DNA from: Desulfobacillus sp041396245
GTDB taxonomy: Bacteria > Pseudomonadota > Gammaproteobacteria > Burkholderiales > Rhodocyclaceae
Direction: 5' to 3'
DNA: 64,000 nucleotides
Assembly (NCBI GenBank): GCA_041396245.1
Contig: JAWKYW010000009.1
Span: 1 to 64,000 of the forward strand
Program-made: the position numbers and the translations under genes
Shown here: positions 43,286 through 53,600 of the stretch, piece by piece
Position numbering within the stretch: the first letter of the stretch is position 1
Layout: every line of letters begins with the position of its first letter
Notes under the pieces: model-generated
The model's input: only the letters and a program-made list of their open reading frames with translations
Told to the model about the DNA's origin: nothing
Database searches by the model: none

Positions 43286-43876
43286 GGGATGGGCGAGGGT
43301 TTCGGCCGCGTTCGCCATGGCTTCGGTGAAGGTACGGGCGGCGAGGAACTGCGATTTCAGCGCCAGGTCGAACAGGCCGACCCGGTCGTCGAGGAACTCT
43401 TCCGCATAACTCGCCGTATCGCCCGGCGGCACGCGCAGGTGGGCCTCCACCTCGGCGGCGTCGAGCACGATCTGCATGCCGGCCTTGCGGGCGATATGCA
43501 TCATGGCCGCGTTCTCCTTCAGGCAGTGCACGAACAGCGTGTCGATGCGGTGGTTGCGGCAATACTCGTAGGCGCGCCGGTAGAGTGCCGTGCCGATGCC
43601 CTCGCCACGATGGCCGGGGATCACGCTGACGCCGAACTCGGCGATCTCGCCGCGCAGCCCGAGGTGGGCCACCCCGGCCAGTTCGAGCCGGTCATCGAAG
43701 ACGCCGAATACCGCGTCGCGCTGGAAATCGATGGCGTCGACGTATTTCAACAGCGTGATTTCGCTGATGACATGCTCGAAGCGCAGGCGCAGGTCTTCCG
43801 GCTCCAGCCTGAGAAAATGACGGCGCAGGGCCGGACGATTGGTCTCCGACAGCGGCAGGACGGGGATGGTGTTCAT
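43235..43876 (-). CDS. GNAT-family N-acetyltransferase
   Basis: This 213-residue protein contains the acetyl-CoA-binding motif VIPGHRGEGIGTALYRRAYE (residues ~84-103) preceded by LAGVAHLGLRGEIAEFGVSV. The C-terminal ~50 residues are unrelated to the catalytic core and end in a Lys/Glu-rich tail that overlaps mgtE. Acceptor unknown; the look resembles acetyltransferases that modify small molecules or proteins. Confidence 0.82.
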   Translation of the reverse strand: MNTIPVLPLSETNRPALRRHFLRLEPEDLRLRFEHVISEITLLKYVDAIDFQRDAVFGVFDDRLELAGVAHLGLRGEIAEFGVSVIPGHRGEGIGTALYRRAYEYCRNHRIDTLFVHCLKENAAMMHIARKAGMQIVLDAAEVEAHLRVPPGDTASYAEEFLDDRVGLFDLALKSQFLAARTFTEAMANAAETLAHPLQKEDGGEAKKDEKAA

Positions 43877-43915
43877 GGTATCGGACCTTACCTTGCCTGC
43901 TCTCGGCAGGGCAAC

Positions 43916-45193
43916 CTAAAAGCTTGAGAAGACTTCGCCCGCAGCGGCGCAGGTGGCGGCAAGATCCGCTTCCGCATGGGCCGCCGAGACGAAGCCGGCC
44001 TCGAAGGCCGAGGGGGCGAAGTAAACACCCTTCTCCAGCATGGCGTGGAAGTAGCGGTTGAAGGCCTCCTTGTCGCATTCCATCACCTCGGCGTAGCTGG
44101 TCGGCGGCGCAGCGCTGAAATACAGGCCGAACATGCCACCGACCGCCTGGGCGCTGAAGGCCACACCATGCCGTTTCGCTTCCGCCTGCAGGCCGTCCAT
44201 CAGGCGCTGCGTCTTGGCGGCAAGTTCCTCATAAAATCCGGGCTGCGAGACGAGCTTGAGCGTGGCCAGGCCCGCCGCCACCGCCACCGGGCTGCCGGAC
44301 AGGGTGCCGGCCTGGTACACCGGCCCGAGCGGGGCGATCTTCTCCATGATGTCGCGGCGGCCGCCGAAGGCGCCCACCGGCATGCCGCCGCCGATCACCT
44401 TGCCGAGGGTGGTGAGGTCGGGGCGGATGCCGTAGTGCCCTTGGGCGCCGGTGAGGCCGACGCGGAAGCCGGTCATCACCTCGTCGAAGATCAGCACCGC
44501 GCCGTGCTGCGTGCACAGGCGGCGCATGGCCTGCAGGAACTCCGGCTTCGGCGCGATCAGGTTCATGTTGCCGACCACCGGCTCGACGATCACCGCGGCG
44601 ATCTGGCTGCCGGCCTTGGCGAAGGTGTCCTCGATCTGCTGCACGTCGTTGTAGTCGAGCACCAGGGTGTGCTTGGCGAAATCCGCCGGTACGCCGCCGG
44701 AGGAGGGGTTGCCGAAGGTGAGCGCGCCGGAACCGGCCTTCACCAGCAGGCTGTCGGCGTGGCCGTGGTAGCAGCCCTCGAACTTGACGATGGCGTCGCG
44801 GCCGGTGAAGCCGCGCGCCAAGCGGATGGCGCTCATCGTCGCCTCGGTGCCGGAGGAGACCAGGCGCACCATCTCCAGCCCCGGCAGCAGCTGCGTCAGC
44901 AGTTCGGCCATCTCGATCTCGGCCTCGGTCGGCGCGCCGAAAGTCAGTCCCCGCGACACGGCGTCCTGCACGGCGCGGATCACCTCGGGATGGGCGTGGC
45001 CGAGCACCAGCGGCCCCCAGGAGCCGACGTAGTCGATGTAGCGCTTGCCGTCGGCGTCCCACACATAAGGGCCTTCGCCGCGCGTGAAGAAGCGCGGCGT
45101 GCCGCCGACGGAGCGGAAGGCGCGTACCGGCGAATTGACGCCGCCAGGGATGGTTTTCTGGGCGCGGATGAAGAGTTCCTCGTTCTTGCTCAT
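43916..45193 (-). CDS. hemL: glutamate-1-semialdehyde 2,1-aminomutase
   Basis: This 425-residue PLP enzyme starts MSKNEELFIRAQKTIPGGVN. It has the signature VSSGTEATMSAIRLARGFTG, the PLP-binding Asp in LIFDEVMTGFRVG and the Schiff-base Lys in TTLGKVIGGGMPVGAFGG. It makes 5-aminolevulinate for haem and other tetrapyrroles. It is translationally coupled to thiE (ATGA overlap), the conserved thiD-thiE-hemL order of Betaproteobacteria. Confidence 0.96.
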   Translation of the reverse strand: MSKNEELFIRAQKTIPGGVNSPVRAFRSVGGTPRFFTRGEGPYVWDADGKRYIDYVGSWGPLVLGHAHPEVIRAVQDAVSRGLTFGAPTEAEIEMAELLTQLLPGLEMVRLVSSGTEATMSAIRLARGFTGRDAIVKFEGCYHGHADSLLVKAGSGALTFGNPSSGGVPADFAKHTLVLDYNDVQQIEDTFAKAGSQIAAVIVEPVVGNMNLIAPKPEFLQAMRRLCTQHGAVLIFDEVMTGFRVGLTGAQGHYGIRPDLTTLGKVIGGGMPVGAFGGRRDIMEKIAPLGPVYQAGTLSGSPVAVAAGLATLKLVSQPGFYEELAAKTQRLMDGLQAEAKRHGVAFSAQAVGGMFGLYFSAAPPTSYAEVMECDKEAFNRYFHAMLEKGVYFAPSAFEAGFVSAAHAEADLAATCAAAGEVFSSF

Positions 45194-45819
45194 GGCGTGA
45201 CTCGTTCCGAAAAAAGTGAAGTGTAGGCGGCGGCGCGGGCGCGGATGTCCGGCGCCTCGAACAGGTCGGTGATCACCGCCAGCAGGTCGGCGCCGGCGGC
45301 AATCAACTGCGGTGCATTCTGCAGGGTGATGCCACCGATGGCGCAGAGCGGCAGGTTGAGCTCGGCCTTCGCCGCGCCGAGCAAAGTCAGCGGTGCACGC
45401 ACGGCGGCGGGCTTGGTCGGCGAGGCGAAGAAGCTGCCGAAGGCGACATAGTCGGCGCCGAAATGCTTCGCTTCCCGCGCCCGCTCGATTTCGGCGTAGC
45501 AGGAGACGCCGAGCAGCCGGGCGGGTCCGAGGGCGGCGCGGGCGGCGGCCAGGTCGCCGTCCTCGCCGCCGAGGTGGACGCCGTCGGCGCCGATGGCCAT
45601 AGCGAGCGGCAGGTCGTCGTTGATGACGAGCGACACGCCGTGTCCGCGGCACAGGTCGAGCAGGGCCAGGGACTGCTCGCGGCGCAGCGGGCCGTCCGCC
45701 GCCTTGTTGCGGTACTGCACGAGCCGGGCCCCGCCCAGCAAGGCCTGGCCGACGCGGTGCAGCAGGTCCGTCGTGCCGGCCAGATCGGGGGTGACGGCGT
45801 AGAGGCCCTCAAGTTTCAT
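45190..45819 (-). CDS. thiE: thiamine phosphate synthase
   Basis: This 209-residue TIM-barrel enzyme joins the pyrimidine and thiazole halves of thiamine. Signatures are ARLVQYRNKAADGPL, VINDDLPLAMAIGADGVHLG, YVAFGSFFASPTKP and LCAIGGITLQN. Length is normal. The gene overlaps thiD upstream by 11 bases and hemL downstream by four. The ATG is set at MKLEGLYAVTPD, matching the family start. Confidence 0.94.
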   Translation of the reverse strand: MKLEGLYAVTPDLAGTTDLLHRVGQALLGGARLVQYRNKAADGPLRREQSLALLDLCRGHGVSLVINDDLPLAMAIGADGVHLGGEDGDLAAARAALGPARLLGVSCYAEIERAREAKHFGADYVAFGSFFASPTKPAAVRAPLTLLGAAKAELNLPLCAIGGITLQNAPQLIAAGADLLAVITDLFEAPDIRARAAAYTSLFSERVTP

Positions 45820-46642
45820 CGCCGGAAGCGGACTCGCGCGCCCAGAAGAAGCGGTCGGGCAGGTACTGGCCCATGCCGGGGCGGAAGCCGTTCTCCAGCG
45901 CCCGCCAGGTGTAGTCCTGGGCGTCGCGCACGGCCTCGGCCATGTCCAGGCCGTTGGCCAGGTTGGCGGCAATCGCCGAAGCGAGCGTGCAGCCGGAACC
46001 GTGGTAGCTGCCGGGCAGGCGTTCCCAGGCGTCGGCGCGGATCGTGCCCTTTGCGCCGTAGAGGGTGTTGACGACCTGGGGACTGTGCTCATGGGTGCCC
46101 GTGATCAGGACGAATTCGGCGCCGGCGCCAATCAGCCGTCGCGCGCACTCGGCCAAATCCGGATCGTCCTCCTCGTCGGTTTCGTCGAGGGCGAGCCGGC
46201 GCGCCTCGTGGCTGTTCGGCGTAAGCAGGGTGGTTTGCGGCAGCAACAGCTCGCGCAGGGCGGCAATCATGTCCTCGCTGGCCAGCTCGTCGCCGCGGCC
46301 CGAAGCCAGCACCGGGTCGAGGACCAGTGGAATGCCCGGGTAATCGGAGAGGATCTCGGCGATGGCGGCGATGTTCTCCACACTGCCCAGCATGCCGATC
46401 TTGAAGGCCGCCACCGGCATGTCCTCGAGCAGGGCGCGCGCCTGGTCGGCCACCCAGTCGGCATCGATCGCCATGGCATCCTCGACGCCGGCGGAATCCT
46501 GCACGGTCAGGGCCGTGACGACGGAAAGCGGGTGGCAGCCCATGCTGGAGAGCGTCATGATGTCGGCCTGGAGGCCGGCGCCGCCGGAAGGGTCCGAGGC
46601 GGCGAACACCATGACGATGGGGGGCAGCAGATTCTGGGGCAT
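45809..46642 (-). CDS. thiD: hydroxymethylpyrimidine/phosphomethylpyrimidine kinase
   Basis: This 277-residue ribokinase-like enzyme phosphorylates HMP twice to HMP-PP. It shows FAASDPSGGAGLQADIMTLS at the N-terminus, AFKIGMLGSVENIAAIAEIL, VLDPVLASGRG and the catalytic-site loop YHGSGCTLASAIAANLANG. It heads the thiD-thiE-hemL operon and is divergent from rubredoxin. I looked for a TPP riboswitch in the ~90-base gap and saw no Thi-box sequence. Confidence 0.94.
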   Translation of the reverse strand: MPQNLLPPIVMVFAASDPSGGAGLQADIMTLSSMGCHPLSVVTALTVQDSAGVEDAMAIDADWVADQARALLEDMPVAAFKIGMLGSVENIAAIAEILSDYPGIPLVLDPVLASGRGDELASEDMIAALRELLLPQTTLLTPNSHEARRLALDETDEEDDPDLAECARRLIGAGAEFVLITGTHEHSPQVVNTLYGAKGTIRADAWERLPGSYHGSGCTLASAIAANLANGLDMAEAVRDAQDYTWRALENGFRPGMGQYLPDRFFWARESASGDET

Positions 46643-46735
46643 GGAACTTGTCTCGATAACCCGCCCGGGCGCGGCGGCTGGCGTGGTCGGAAGCGATTGG
46701 GTAGACTGGCACGATTCTAACCGAGATGACTGCGC

Positions 46736-46918
46736 ATGACGGCACCCGCCCCCTACCGCACCTGGATATGCCTCGTGTGCGGCTTCGCCTACGACGAGGC
46801 AGCCGGCCTGCCCGAGGAAGGCCTGCCCCCCGGCACCCGCTGGGAGGACGTGCCGCCCGGCTGGGCCTGTCCGGAGTGCGGCGCGTCCAAGGAAGACTTC
46901 GAGATGGCGGAAGTCTGA
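46736..46918 (+). CDS. rubredoxin
   Basis: This 60-residue iron protein has both Cys pairs, WICLVCGFAYDEAAG and WACPECGASKEDFEM, spaced as in classical rubredoxins. It transfers single electrons in the cytoplasm. The ATG at 46736 is preferred over the upstream in-frame possibilities because it gives the standard length. It lies just before the pilG operon, an order I recognise from other Betaproteobacteria, but is separated from it by its own promoter region. Confidence 0.94.
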   Translation: MTAPAPYRTWICLVCGFAYDEAAGLPEEGLPPGTRWEDVPPGWACPECGASKEDFEMAEV

Positions 46919-46933
46919 GCCAGTGTGTCAAAG

Positions 46934-46950
46934 TTGGCAGGGAAACCGCT
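46934..46950 (+). promoter_or_regulatory. candidate sigma-54 promoter of the pil-chp operon
   Basis: TTGGCAGGGAAACCGCT has the invariant GG (46936-46937) and GC (46948-46949) separated by exactly ten bases, and TGGCA matches the -24 consensus. The -12 part (CCGC) is weaker than TTGC. It is 100 bases before pilG. Confidence 0.35.
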
Positions 46951-47050
46951 GTTTTTTAGGTTATAGTTGCAACGCTTGGCCGCGAAGACGGACATCCATC
47001 CTTATATCCTAAGCAGTATTCAGCGGTCGAGTAAGAGGAGGCGAGAAAGC

Positions 47051-47449
47051 GTGGGGGAAGCAGTCAATCTGAGCGGCGCCAAGGTAATGGTGATCGACGA
47101 CAGCAACACCATTCGTCGCAGCGCCGAGATTTTCCTGGTTCAGGCCGGCTGCCAGGTCGTGTTGGCGGAAGACGGCTTCGATGCCCTGGCCAAGATCGCC
47201 GACCACCATCCCGACATCATCTTCTGCGACATCATGATGCCGCGCCTCGACGGCTACCAGACCTGCGCGCTCATCAAGAAAAACCCGCGCTTCGGCGTGA
47301 CGCCGGTCATCATGCTGTCGTCCAAGGACGGGCTGTTCGACCGGGCGCGCGGCCGCATGGTCGGCTCCGACGAGTACCTGACGAAACCGTTCACCAAGGA
47401 CAGCCTGCTCAAGGCGGTCGCTGCGCACTTGCCGCAGCGTGTTTCCTAG
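47051..47449 (+). CDS. pilG: twitching-motility response regulator PilG
   Basis: This 132-residue single-domain receiver begins at GTG 47051 after AAGAGGAGGCGAG. It has the acidic pair VMVIDDSNTIRR, the phosphorylated Asp in IIFCDIMMPRLDGYQ and the Lys in EYLTKPFTKD. PilG is the CheY-like protein that promotes pilus extension through the Chp system. It is the first gene of pilG-pilH-pilI-pilJ-chpA, all on one strand with short spacing. Confidence 0.93.
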   Translation: MGEAVNLSGAKVMVIDDSNTIRRSAEIFLVQAGCQVVLAEDGFDALAKIADHHPDIIFCDIMMPRLDGYQTCALIKKNPRFGVTPVIMLSSKDGLFDRARGRMVGSDEYLTKPFTKDSLLKAVAAHLPQRVS

Positions 47450-47474
47450 ATTGCATCCGAAGCGAGGTAAGACC

Positions 47475-47840
47475 ATGACCATCAAGAAAATTCTCATCGT
47501 CGATGATTCCCCCACCGAACGCCAGGCGTTGAGCGAGATGCTCGCCAAGGGCGGCTATACCGTCGTCACGGCCGAGAGCGGGGAGGAGGCCATTTCGAAG
47601 TCTAAATCGGAAATGCCCGACCTCATCCTCATGGATGTCGTCATGCCGGGCATGAACGGTTACCAGGCCACGCGCACGATCACGCGGGAGGAGGCGACCA
47701 AGCACATTCCCGTCGTCATGTGCACCAGCAAGGGGCAGGAAACCGACAAGATCTGGGGCATGCGCCAGGGCGCCAACGATTACCTGGTCAAGCCGATCGA
47801 CCCGCAAGTGCTGCTCGACAAGATCGCCGCCCTGGGCTGA
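47475..47840 (+). CDS. pilH: twitching-motility response regulator PilH
   Basis: This 121-residue receiver reads ILIVDDSPTERQALSEML at the start, with Asp in LILMDVVMPGMNGYQATR and Lys in YLVKPIDPQVLL. In Pseudomonas PilH opposes PilG and favours retraction or signal drain. The ATG follows CGAGGTAAGACC. It is the second CheY-like protein of the operon. Confidence 0.93.
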   Translation: MTIKKILIVDDSPTERQALSEMLAKGGYTVVTAESGEEAISKSKSEMPDLILMDVVMPGMNGYQATRTITREEATKHIPVVMCTSKGQETDKIWGMRQGANDYLVKPIDPQVLLDKIAALG

Positions 47841-47863
47841 GGCCACCCGCGTCCCCGAGAACC

Positions 47864-48382
47864 ATGGCCAGGAAAAAGCTCAGCCTGAGGGAGTTCCAGG
47901 AAAACCTGGTGCAGCGCCTGACCAGCGCCAAGGCGGGCGAAACCGCGCGCGCCCTGCTGGGCGTGCGGTCCGGCAAGGACTACTGGCTGCTCGACCTGGC
48001 CGATTCGGGCGAGATCGTGCCGTTGACGCCACTGACCAGCGTGCCGCTGACCAAGCCGTGGTTCTGCGGCATGGCCAATATCCGCGGCTCGCTCTACAGC
48101 GTGGTGGATTTTTCCGCCTTCCAGGGGGGCGAGCCCACGCCGCAGAACGCCGACAGCCGGCTGCTCATCGTCGGCAGCCGGCTCGGCATCAACAGCGCAC
48201 TGCTGGTCAATCGCACCCTCGGCTTGCGCAACATCGAGCAAATGGAAGCGCGCGCGTCCGAAACCGATCCGCGGCCGTGGGTGGACGAGCAGTACGCCGA
48301 CCCGCAGGGGAACGTGTGGAAACGGCTGAATCTGAAAAACCTGCTCGGGCAGCCGGATTTTCTTGAAATCGGACTGTCGTGA
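47864..48382 (+). CDS. pilI: CheW-like adaptor PilI
   Basis: This 172-residue CheW-domain protein (MANIRGSLYSVVDFSAFQG is the typical strand pair; VNRTLGLRNIEQM follows) links the receptor PilJ to the kinase ChpA. The N-terminal ~35 residues are a charged helix (LSLREFQENLVQRLTSAKAG). Size and position match PilI of other Pil-Chp systems. Confidence 0.9.
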   Translation: MARKKLSLREFQENLVQRLTSAKAGETARALLGVRSGKDYWLLDLADSGEIVPLTPLTSVPLTKPWFCGMANIRGSLYSVVDFSAFQGGEPTPQNADSRLLIVGSRLGINSALLVNRTLGLRNIEQMEARASETDPRPWVDEQYADPQGNVWKRLNLKNLLGQPDFLEIGLS

Positions 48383-48431
48383 ACGGAACGGCGACCCTTA
48401 CAACCAGACGCTGAATATCGGAGACAAAGGC

Positions 48432-50582
48432 ATGGCACTCAACTCTTCTTCAACGATGGCGTCGTCCGGCACGGAGGCTGCGGCCGATGACGCGCAGAGC
48501 ACCATCCTGGATGACCTGCAGCAGGCGGCGGTGGGCGAGAGCCGCTTCAAGCTGCCGCTGATCGGCGACAAGCCGCTGGGCGTGCAACTGCAGATCCTAA
48601 GCGGCCTGTTCCTGACCTTCCTCTTCGTCCTGGCGGTGGCTGCCTGGGTGGACAACCGCGCGGCAACCAACGGCACCGCCTATACGTCCGCGGCGGGGCA
48701 GATGCGCATGCTCTCCCAGTCGATCGCCAAGTCCGCCCAGCTGGCCCTGCAGGGCAGTCCCGCGGCCTTCGCCGAACTGAAGGAGAGCCGCGGCAACTTC
48801 GCCTCCCTCCTGGAGCGCGTCACGCAGGGTGGCGTCATCGACGACATCACGGTGCCGCCGAGCCCGGACAGCGCCCAGCCGGCGCTCCTGGCGCTGACGC
48901 AGGAATGGGAGAAGACCGAGGCGAACGCGTCGACCGTGCTGGAGCAGGAAAAGAACCTGCAGCAGCTCGGCAGCTCGGTGGCCACCATCAACGCCAAGAA
49001 TCCGCAACTGCTGGAACTGGCCGAACAGGTGGCGGCGCTCAAGCTGCAGATCGGCGCCCCCCTGCGGGAGATCGCCGCCGCCAACCAGCTGGTGATGCTG
49101 ACCCAGCGCCTGGCGAAGAATGCCAACGCACTGCTGGTGGCGGACGCCATCGATCCGGAAGTGGCGTTCCTGCTGGGCAAGGACACCAATACCTTCCGCG
49201 ACGTGCTCGCCGCCCTGACCAAGGGTTCGGATGCCATGCGCATCAACCCCGCCACCGATGCCGAGACCAGGGAAAAGCTGGTCGAACTGGAGGCGGCCTT
49301 CAAGGAATACCAGGAGGCCGTGGCCGGCATTCTCGGCAACATGCAGCGCCTGGTGCAGGCCAAGCTGGCCGGCAGCAACATCTTCAGCGACAGCGTCCCC
49401 CTGCTCAAGGCGACGACCGACCTGGCCAATGCCTATGCCGCGGAAATCGCCGGGCGGGAGACCTGGATCATCTTCCTGTTCGCGTTCCTGGCCATCGCCA
49501 CGCTGATCCTGATGGCGAAGGTCTTCAACGACGATTCCGCCGAGCGACGGAATCAGGCCGAACGCCAGCGCTACGAGGCGGAAGCCGCCAAGAACACCAG
49601 CCAGGAGGCCATTCTGCGGCTGATGAACGAGATGGGCGACCTGGCCGACGGCGACCTGACGGTGCGCGCGACGGTTTCGGAGGACATCACCGGCGCCATC
49701 GCCGACTCGGTGAATTACACGATTGAGGAACTCGGCGTGCTGGTGCGCCGAATCAACGACGCTGCCGGCCGCGTCGCCGCCGCTTCCGAGGCCGCCCAGA
49801 AGACCTCCAACGAACTGCTGGTCGCCACCGAACGCCAGTCGCGCGAGATCAAGCAGGCCGGCGACAACGTTCTCGACATGGCGAAATCGATGAACCAGGT
49901 GTCGAGCGAGGCCATGGAATCCGCCCAGGTGGCGCGCCACTCGCTGGATGCCGCGCAGAAAGGCGCCAGCGCGGTGGAAAACTCCATCAAGGGCATGAAC
50001 GAGATTCGCGAGCAGATCCAGGAAACCTCGAAGCGGATCAAGCGCCTAGGCGAATCCTCGCAGGAGATCGGCGAGATCGTCGAGCTGATCTCGGACATTA
50101 CCGAGCAGACGAACGTGCTGGCGCTGAACGCCGCCATCCAGGCGGCCTCGGCCGGCGAGGCGGGCCGGGGCTTCACGGTGGTTGCGGAGGAGGTGCAGCG
50201 GCTGGCCGAGCGCTCGGGCGAGGCGACGAAGCAGATCGCGGCGATCGTGAAGACGATTCAGACGGATACGCAGGACGCCGTCTCCGCCATGGAAAACTCG
50301 ACGCGGGGCGTGGTGGACGGCGCCAAGCTGTCCGACGCCGCCGGCCAGGCCCTGCAGGAGATATCGTCCGTGTCGACCAACCTGGCCTCGCTGATCGAAT
50401 CGATCTCCTCGGCCACGCAGCAGCAGGCCGAGAACGCGACGCGCGTCGCGCAGAACATGCAGGGCATCCTGGACGTGACCGAGCAGACGACCGTCGGTAC
50501 CAAGCAGACGGCGGTATCGATCGGCCAGCTCGCGGAACTGGCCGTCGAACTGAAGGGTTCGGTATCGGGATTCAAGGTCTGA
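48432..50582 (+). CDS. pilJ: methyl-accepting chemotaxis protein PilJ
   Basis: This 716-residue receptor has a first membrane helix (LSGLFLTFLFVLAVAAWVDN), a periplasmic region with two PilJ-type helical modules (GQMRMLSQSIAKSAQLALQG and AANQLVMLTQRLAKNANALL), a second helix (WIIFLFAFLAIATLILMAKV) near residue 350, and a cytoplasmic coiled coil. The signalling tip reads EQTNVLALNAAIQAASAGEA, then GRGFTVVAEEVQRLAERS. It senses surface contact or pilin and feeds ChpA. The start follows GGAGACAAAGGC. Confidence 0.93.
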   Translation: MALNSSSTMASSGTEAAADDAQSTILDDLQQAAVGESRFKLPLIGDKPLGVQLQILSGLFLTFLFVLAVAAWVDNRAATNGTAYTSAAGQMRMLSQSIAKSAQLALQGSPAAFAELKESRGNFASLLERVTQGGVIDDITVPPSPDSAQPALLALTQEWEKTEANASTVLEQEKNLQQLGSSVATINAKNPQLLELAEQVAALKLQIGAPLREIAAANQLVMLTQRLAKNANALLVADAIDPEVAFLLGKDTNTFRDVLAALTKGSDAMRINPATDAETREKLVELEAAFKEYQEAVAGILGNMQRLVQAKLAGSNIFSDSVPLLKATTDLANAYAAEIAGRETWIIFLFAFLAIATLILMAKVFNDDSAERRNQAERQRYEAEAAKNTSQEAILRLMNEMGDLADGDLTVRATVSEDITGAIADSVNYTIEELGVLVRRINDAAGRVAAASEAAQKTSNELLVATERQSREIKQAGDNVLDMAKSMNQVSSEAMESAQVARHSLDAAQKGASAVENSIKGMNEIREQIQETSKRIKRLGESSQEIGEIVELISDITEQTNVLALNAAIQAASAGEAGRGFTVVAEEVQRLAERSGEATKQIAAIVKTIQTDTQDAVSAMENSTRGVVDGAKLSDAAGQALQEISSVSTNLASLIESISSATQQQAENATRVAQNMQGILDVTEQTTVGTKQTAVSIGQLAELAVELKGSVSGFKV

Positions 50583-50610
50583 GGCCGGGAAGGCGCGGAA
50601 GAAAGACACG

Positions 50611-53600
50611 ATGGCTGCCACCCCCGACCTCGATCTCGGTCCGCTGTCCTGGGTCAAGGGCGAGATCGACCTCGCCCTCGGCCGCGCCTTCGATGCGCTC
50701 GGCAAGTTTTCCGGGAATCCGGACGACTCCGCCCAGCTCAGGTTTGCCCGCACCCACCTGCACCAGGCCCACGGCGCGCTCTCCATCGTTGGCCTGGATG
50801 GCATCACGCAGTTCTCCGAGACGATCGAGCAGCTGCTGTCCGACGTCGAGGACGGCCGCATCGCCGCCTCGCCGGAGATCGGCGCGCTGGCGCAAAGGGC
50901 GATCACGGCGGTTCGCCATTATCTTGACGAAGTGGCAAGCGGTGCGCCGAACCAGCCCCTCAAGTTCTTGCCGGTCTATCGCGACCTGCAAGCGGCCCGG
51001 GGCAACGCAGTCGTCTCCTCGAGCGACCTGTTCTTCCCCGACCTGACCCTCCGCCCGCCCAGGCGGACGGAGGAACCCGCTCAGCTGCCTGGCGGCGAGT
51101 CGGCCCGCCGCCTGAAGGCCGAGCGCGCCCGGTTCGAGCGGGGATTCCTGCGCTGGCTGCGCAACGCCGAGGATGTCGGAGGCGTCGCCGAGATGCGCGA
51201 GGCGGTATCCGCCATCGAAGCCACCCAGGCGCTTCCTGCCGCGCGCGCCTTCTGGTGGATCACGATCGCCCTGCTGGATGCGCTTGCCGCCCGGCAGGTG
51301 CCCGTCGACTTCCACGTCAAAAAACTATGTGCCCGCATCGACCTGCAGATGCGCCGGCTGCTGGAAGGCTCCAAAACGGTGGCCGAGCGACTGGTTCGCG
51401 ACGCCCTGTATTTTGTCGCCGTGGCCAAGGGGGGCGGCGCCCAGGTGCAGCAGGTCAAGGAGGCCTATCAGCTCGACGGGCTGGTGCCCTCGCAAGCGGA
51501 GGACATCGAGCCGCTCAGGCCGGTGCTGCTGGCGATGCGCGACACGCTTGCGTCGGCCAAGGAGGCGTGGAACCGGTTCTGCGCCGGCGCGGCAGTGGCC
51601 CTGCCGCAATTCCACGATCATGCCGTCACGCTCGCCAGCAAGGGCGGCGGGCTGATCAACGATCATCTGGCGCGACTGCTGGCCGGCATTGCCGAAGCCG
51701 CGCAGTGGCTGCGCAAGGATCCGCTCAAGCAAACCGATACGGCGGCGATGGAAATCGCCACGGCATTGCTGCTGGCCGAAAACGCCCTGGAGAGTTACGA
51801 GCAGCTGGGCGCCGACTTTCCGTCGCAGGTGGAAATCGTCATCGAACGGCTGGGTGCATTGATGCGCGGCGAGTCGCTCGCCGGCCTGTCGGCACCCGTT
51901 CTGGACGAAATGTCCCAGCGCGCCCAGGAACGCCTGATGATGGGACAGGTGGCGCGGGAGATCCTCAACAACCTGGCCCAGGTCGAGCAGGCCCTCGACG
52001 CCTTTTTCCGCGATACGGATCGCCGCGAGGAATTGGCGTCATTGGCCGGTCCGCTCAAGCAGATCGAGGGCGCGCTGGTCATTCTGGGACAGGGCAAGGC
52101 GGTGACCCTGCTGCGCGATTGCGAAGCCCGCATCCGGGCCTTTGCCGACCCCGACACGCCGCCCTCGCAGCAGGAATTCGAGCAGGTGGCACACAGCCTG
52201 TCCGGACTGGGCTTTTTCGTCGAAGCCCTGCAGCACGGCCCAGCCGACCTGGACGAAATTCTCAAGCCGGTGCAACCGAAGGCGCGGCCGGCGGAAGCCG
52301 GCGCCGACGAGGCCGCGTCCGCCTCGGTCGAGGACGAGCTGGAACAACAGAAGCGCGAAACGCAGGTGCTTGCCGAGGCGCTGCGCGAGATGCCGCAAGA
52401 CCTCGGGGTGCGGGAAGACCTGAAACAGCATCTCGAAACCATACGCCAGGACGCCAGCCTGGTGGCCGACGCCAAGCTCGAGGATGAGGCCAGGGCGGCC
52501 CTGGCCGCCCTGGCCGCGCCGGACCAGGAAGCCGCGGCGGGCCACTTCAAGGAGGCCATGGGGCGCGTTGCCCCTGCGGCCCCGGTGGGCGTGGCGGCCC
52601 CCTCTGCCGAAACCCTGCGCCTGGCCGAAGCGGCAAGCGAGGAGATCGATGCCGAACTTCTGGCGATTTTCCTCGAAGAAGCGCATGAAGTGCTGGGCAC
52701 CATCGGCGAACACCTTGAACTGTCGCGCGGACAACCGCACAACCACGAGTACCTGACGACCATCCGGCGCGCCTTCCATACGCTGAAAGGCAGCGGCCGC
52801 ATGGTCGGGCTGGCCGATCTGGGCGAAACGGCCTGGGCGATCGAACAGGTGATGAACAAGTGGCTGCAGTCGGAGCAGGATGCCTCGCCTCCCCTCTTCC
52901 ACCTGATCGGTGAGGCGCACACCCTGTTCGGCGCCTGGGTTGCGCAGCTGGAAGCCGGCGGCGGCACGCACAAGGACGCGCAGGCCCTGGTGGCCCTGGC
53001 CGAGCGGGTCAAGGCCGGAGAGGACGTTGCCTTCGAGGCCGAGGCTGCGGAGTCGGCGCCGCAGGCGGATTTGCCCGTTTCCGAACCTGAAATTCCCGGG
53101 TCGGAGTCCGCTTCGGAAGAAACGGCCGGGCAGGAAGCTGAAATCCCGCCAAGCCTGCCTGAACCGGTCGAGGCGCCGTTGTCTGCCGGAGCCGCCTTCC
53201 CGGAAGAGGGACTGCTTCAGCATGTCGGAACACCGTCGGACGATACTGTCGCCCTGGACGGCCTGGTCGTATCCCGCCCGCTTTATGATATGTACGTCAG
53301 CGAGGCGAGCGGCCATCTTGCCATGCTGCGACTGGACCTGAATGCCCTCAAGCTGACCCCGCAAGTGCCGCCGGAAGCGATGGTCCGCGCGGCACACACG
53401 CTGGCCGGCATTTCGGGCACGGTCGGCATCGACCCGGTGAATCGCATGGCGCTGTCGCTCGAGCATGCGCTGTTGCGCCTGGCGCGCGGCGGCCAGACCT
53501 GCAACAGCGGCCAGATCGGCCTGCTTGGCACGGCCATATCCACCCTGGACGCCATGATTGCCTCGGTGGCCGAACAGCATATGCCGCACGAGGCGGATGG

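Noticed and set aside
46643..46735. TPP riboswitch before thiD
   Set aside because: I looked for the Thi-box core in the short gap and saw none. The one for thiC would lie outside the window.
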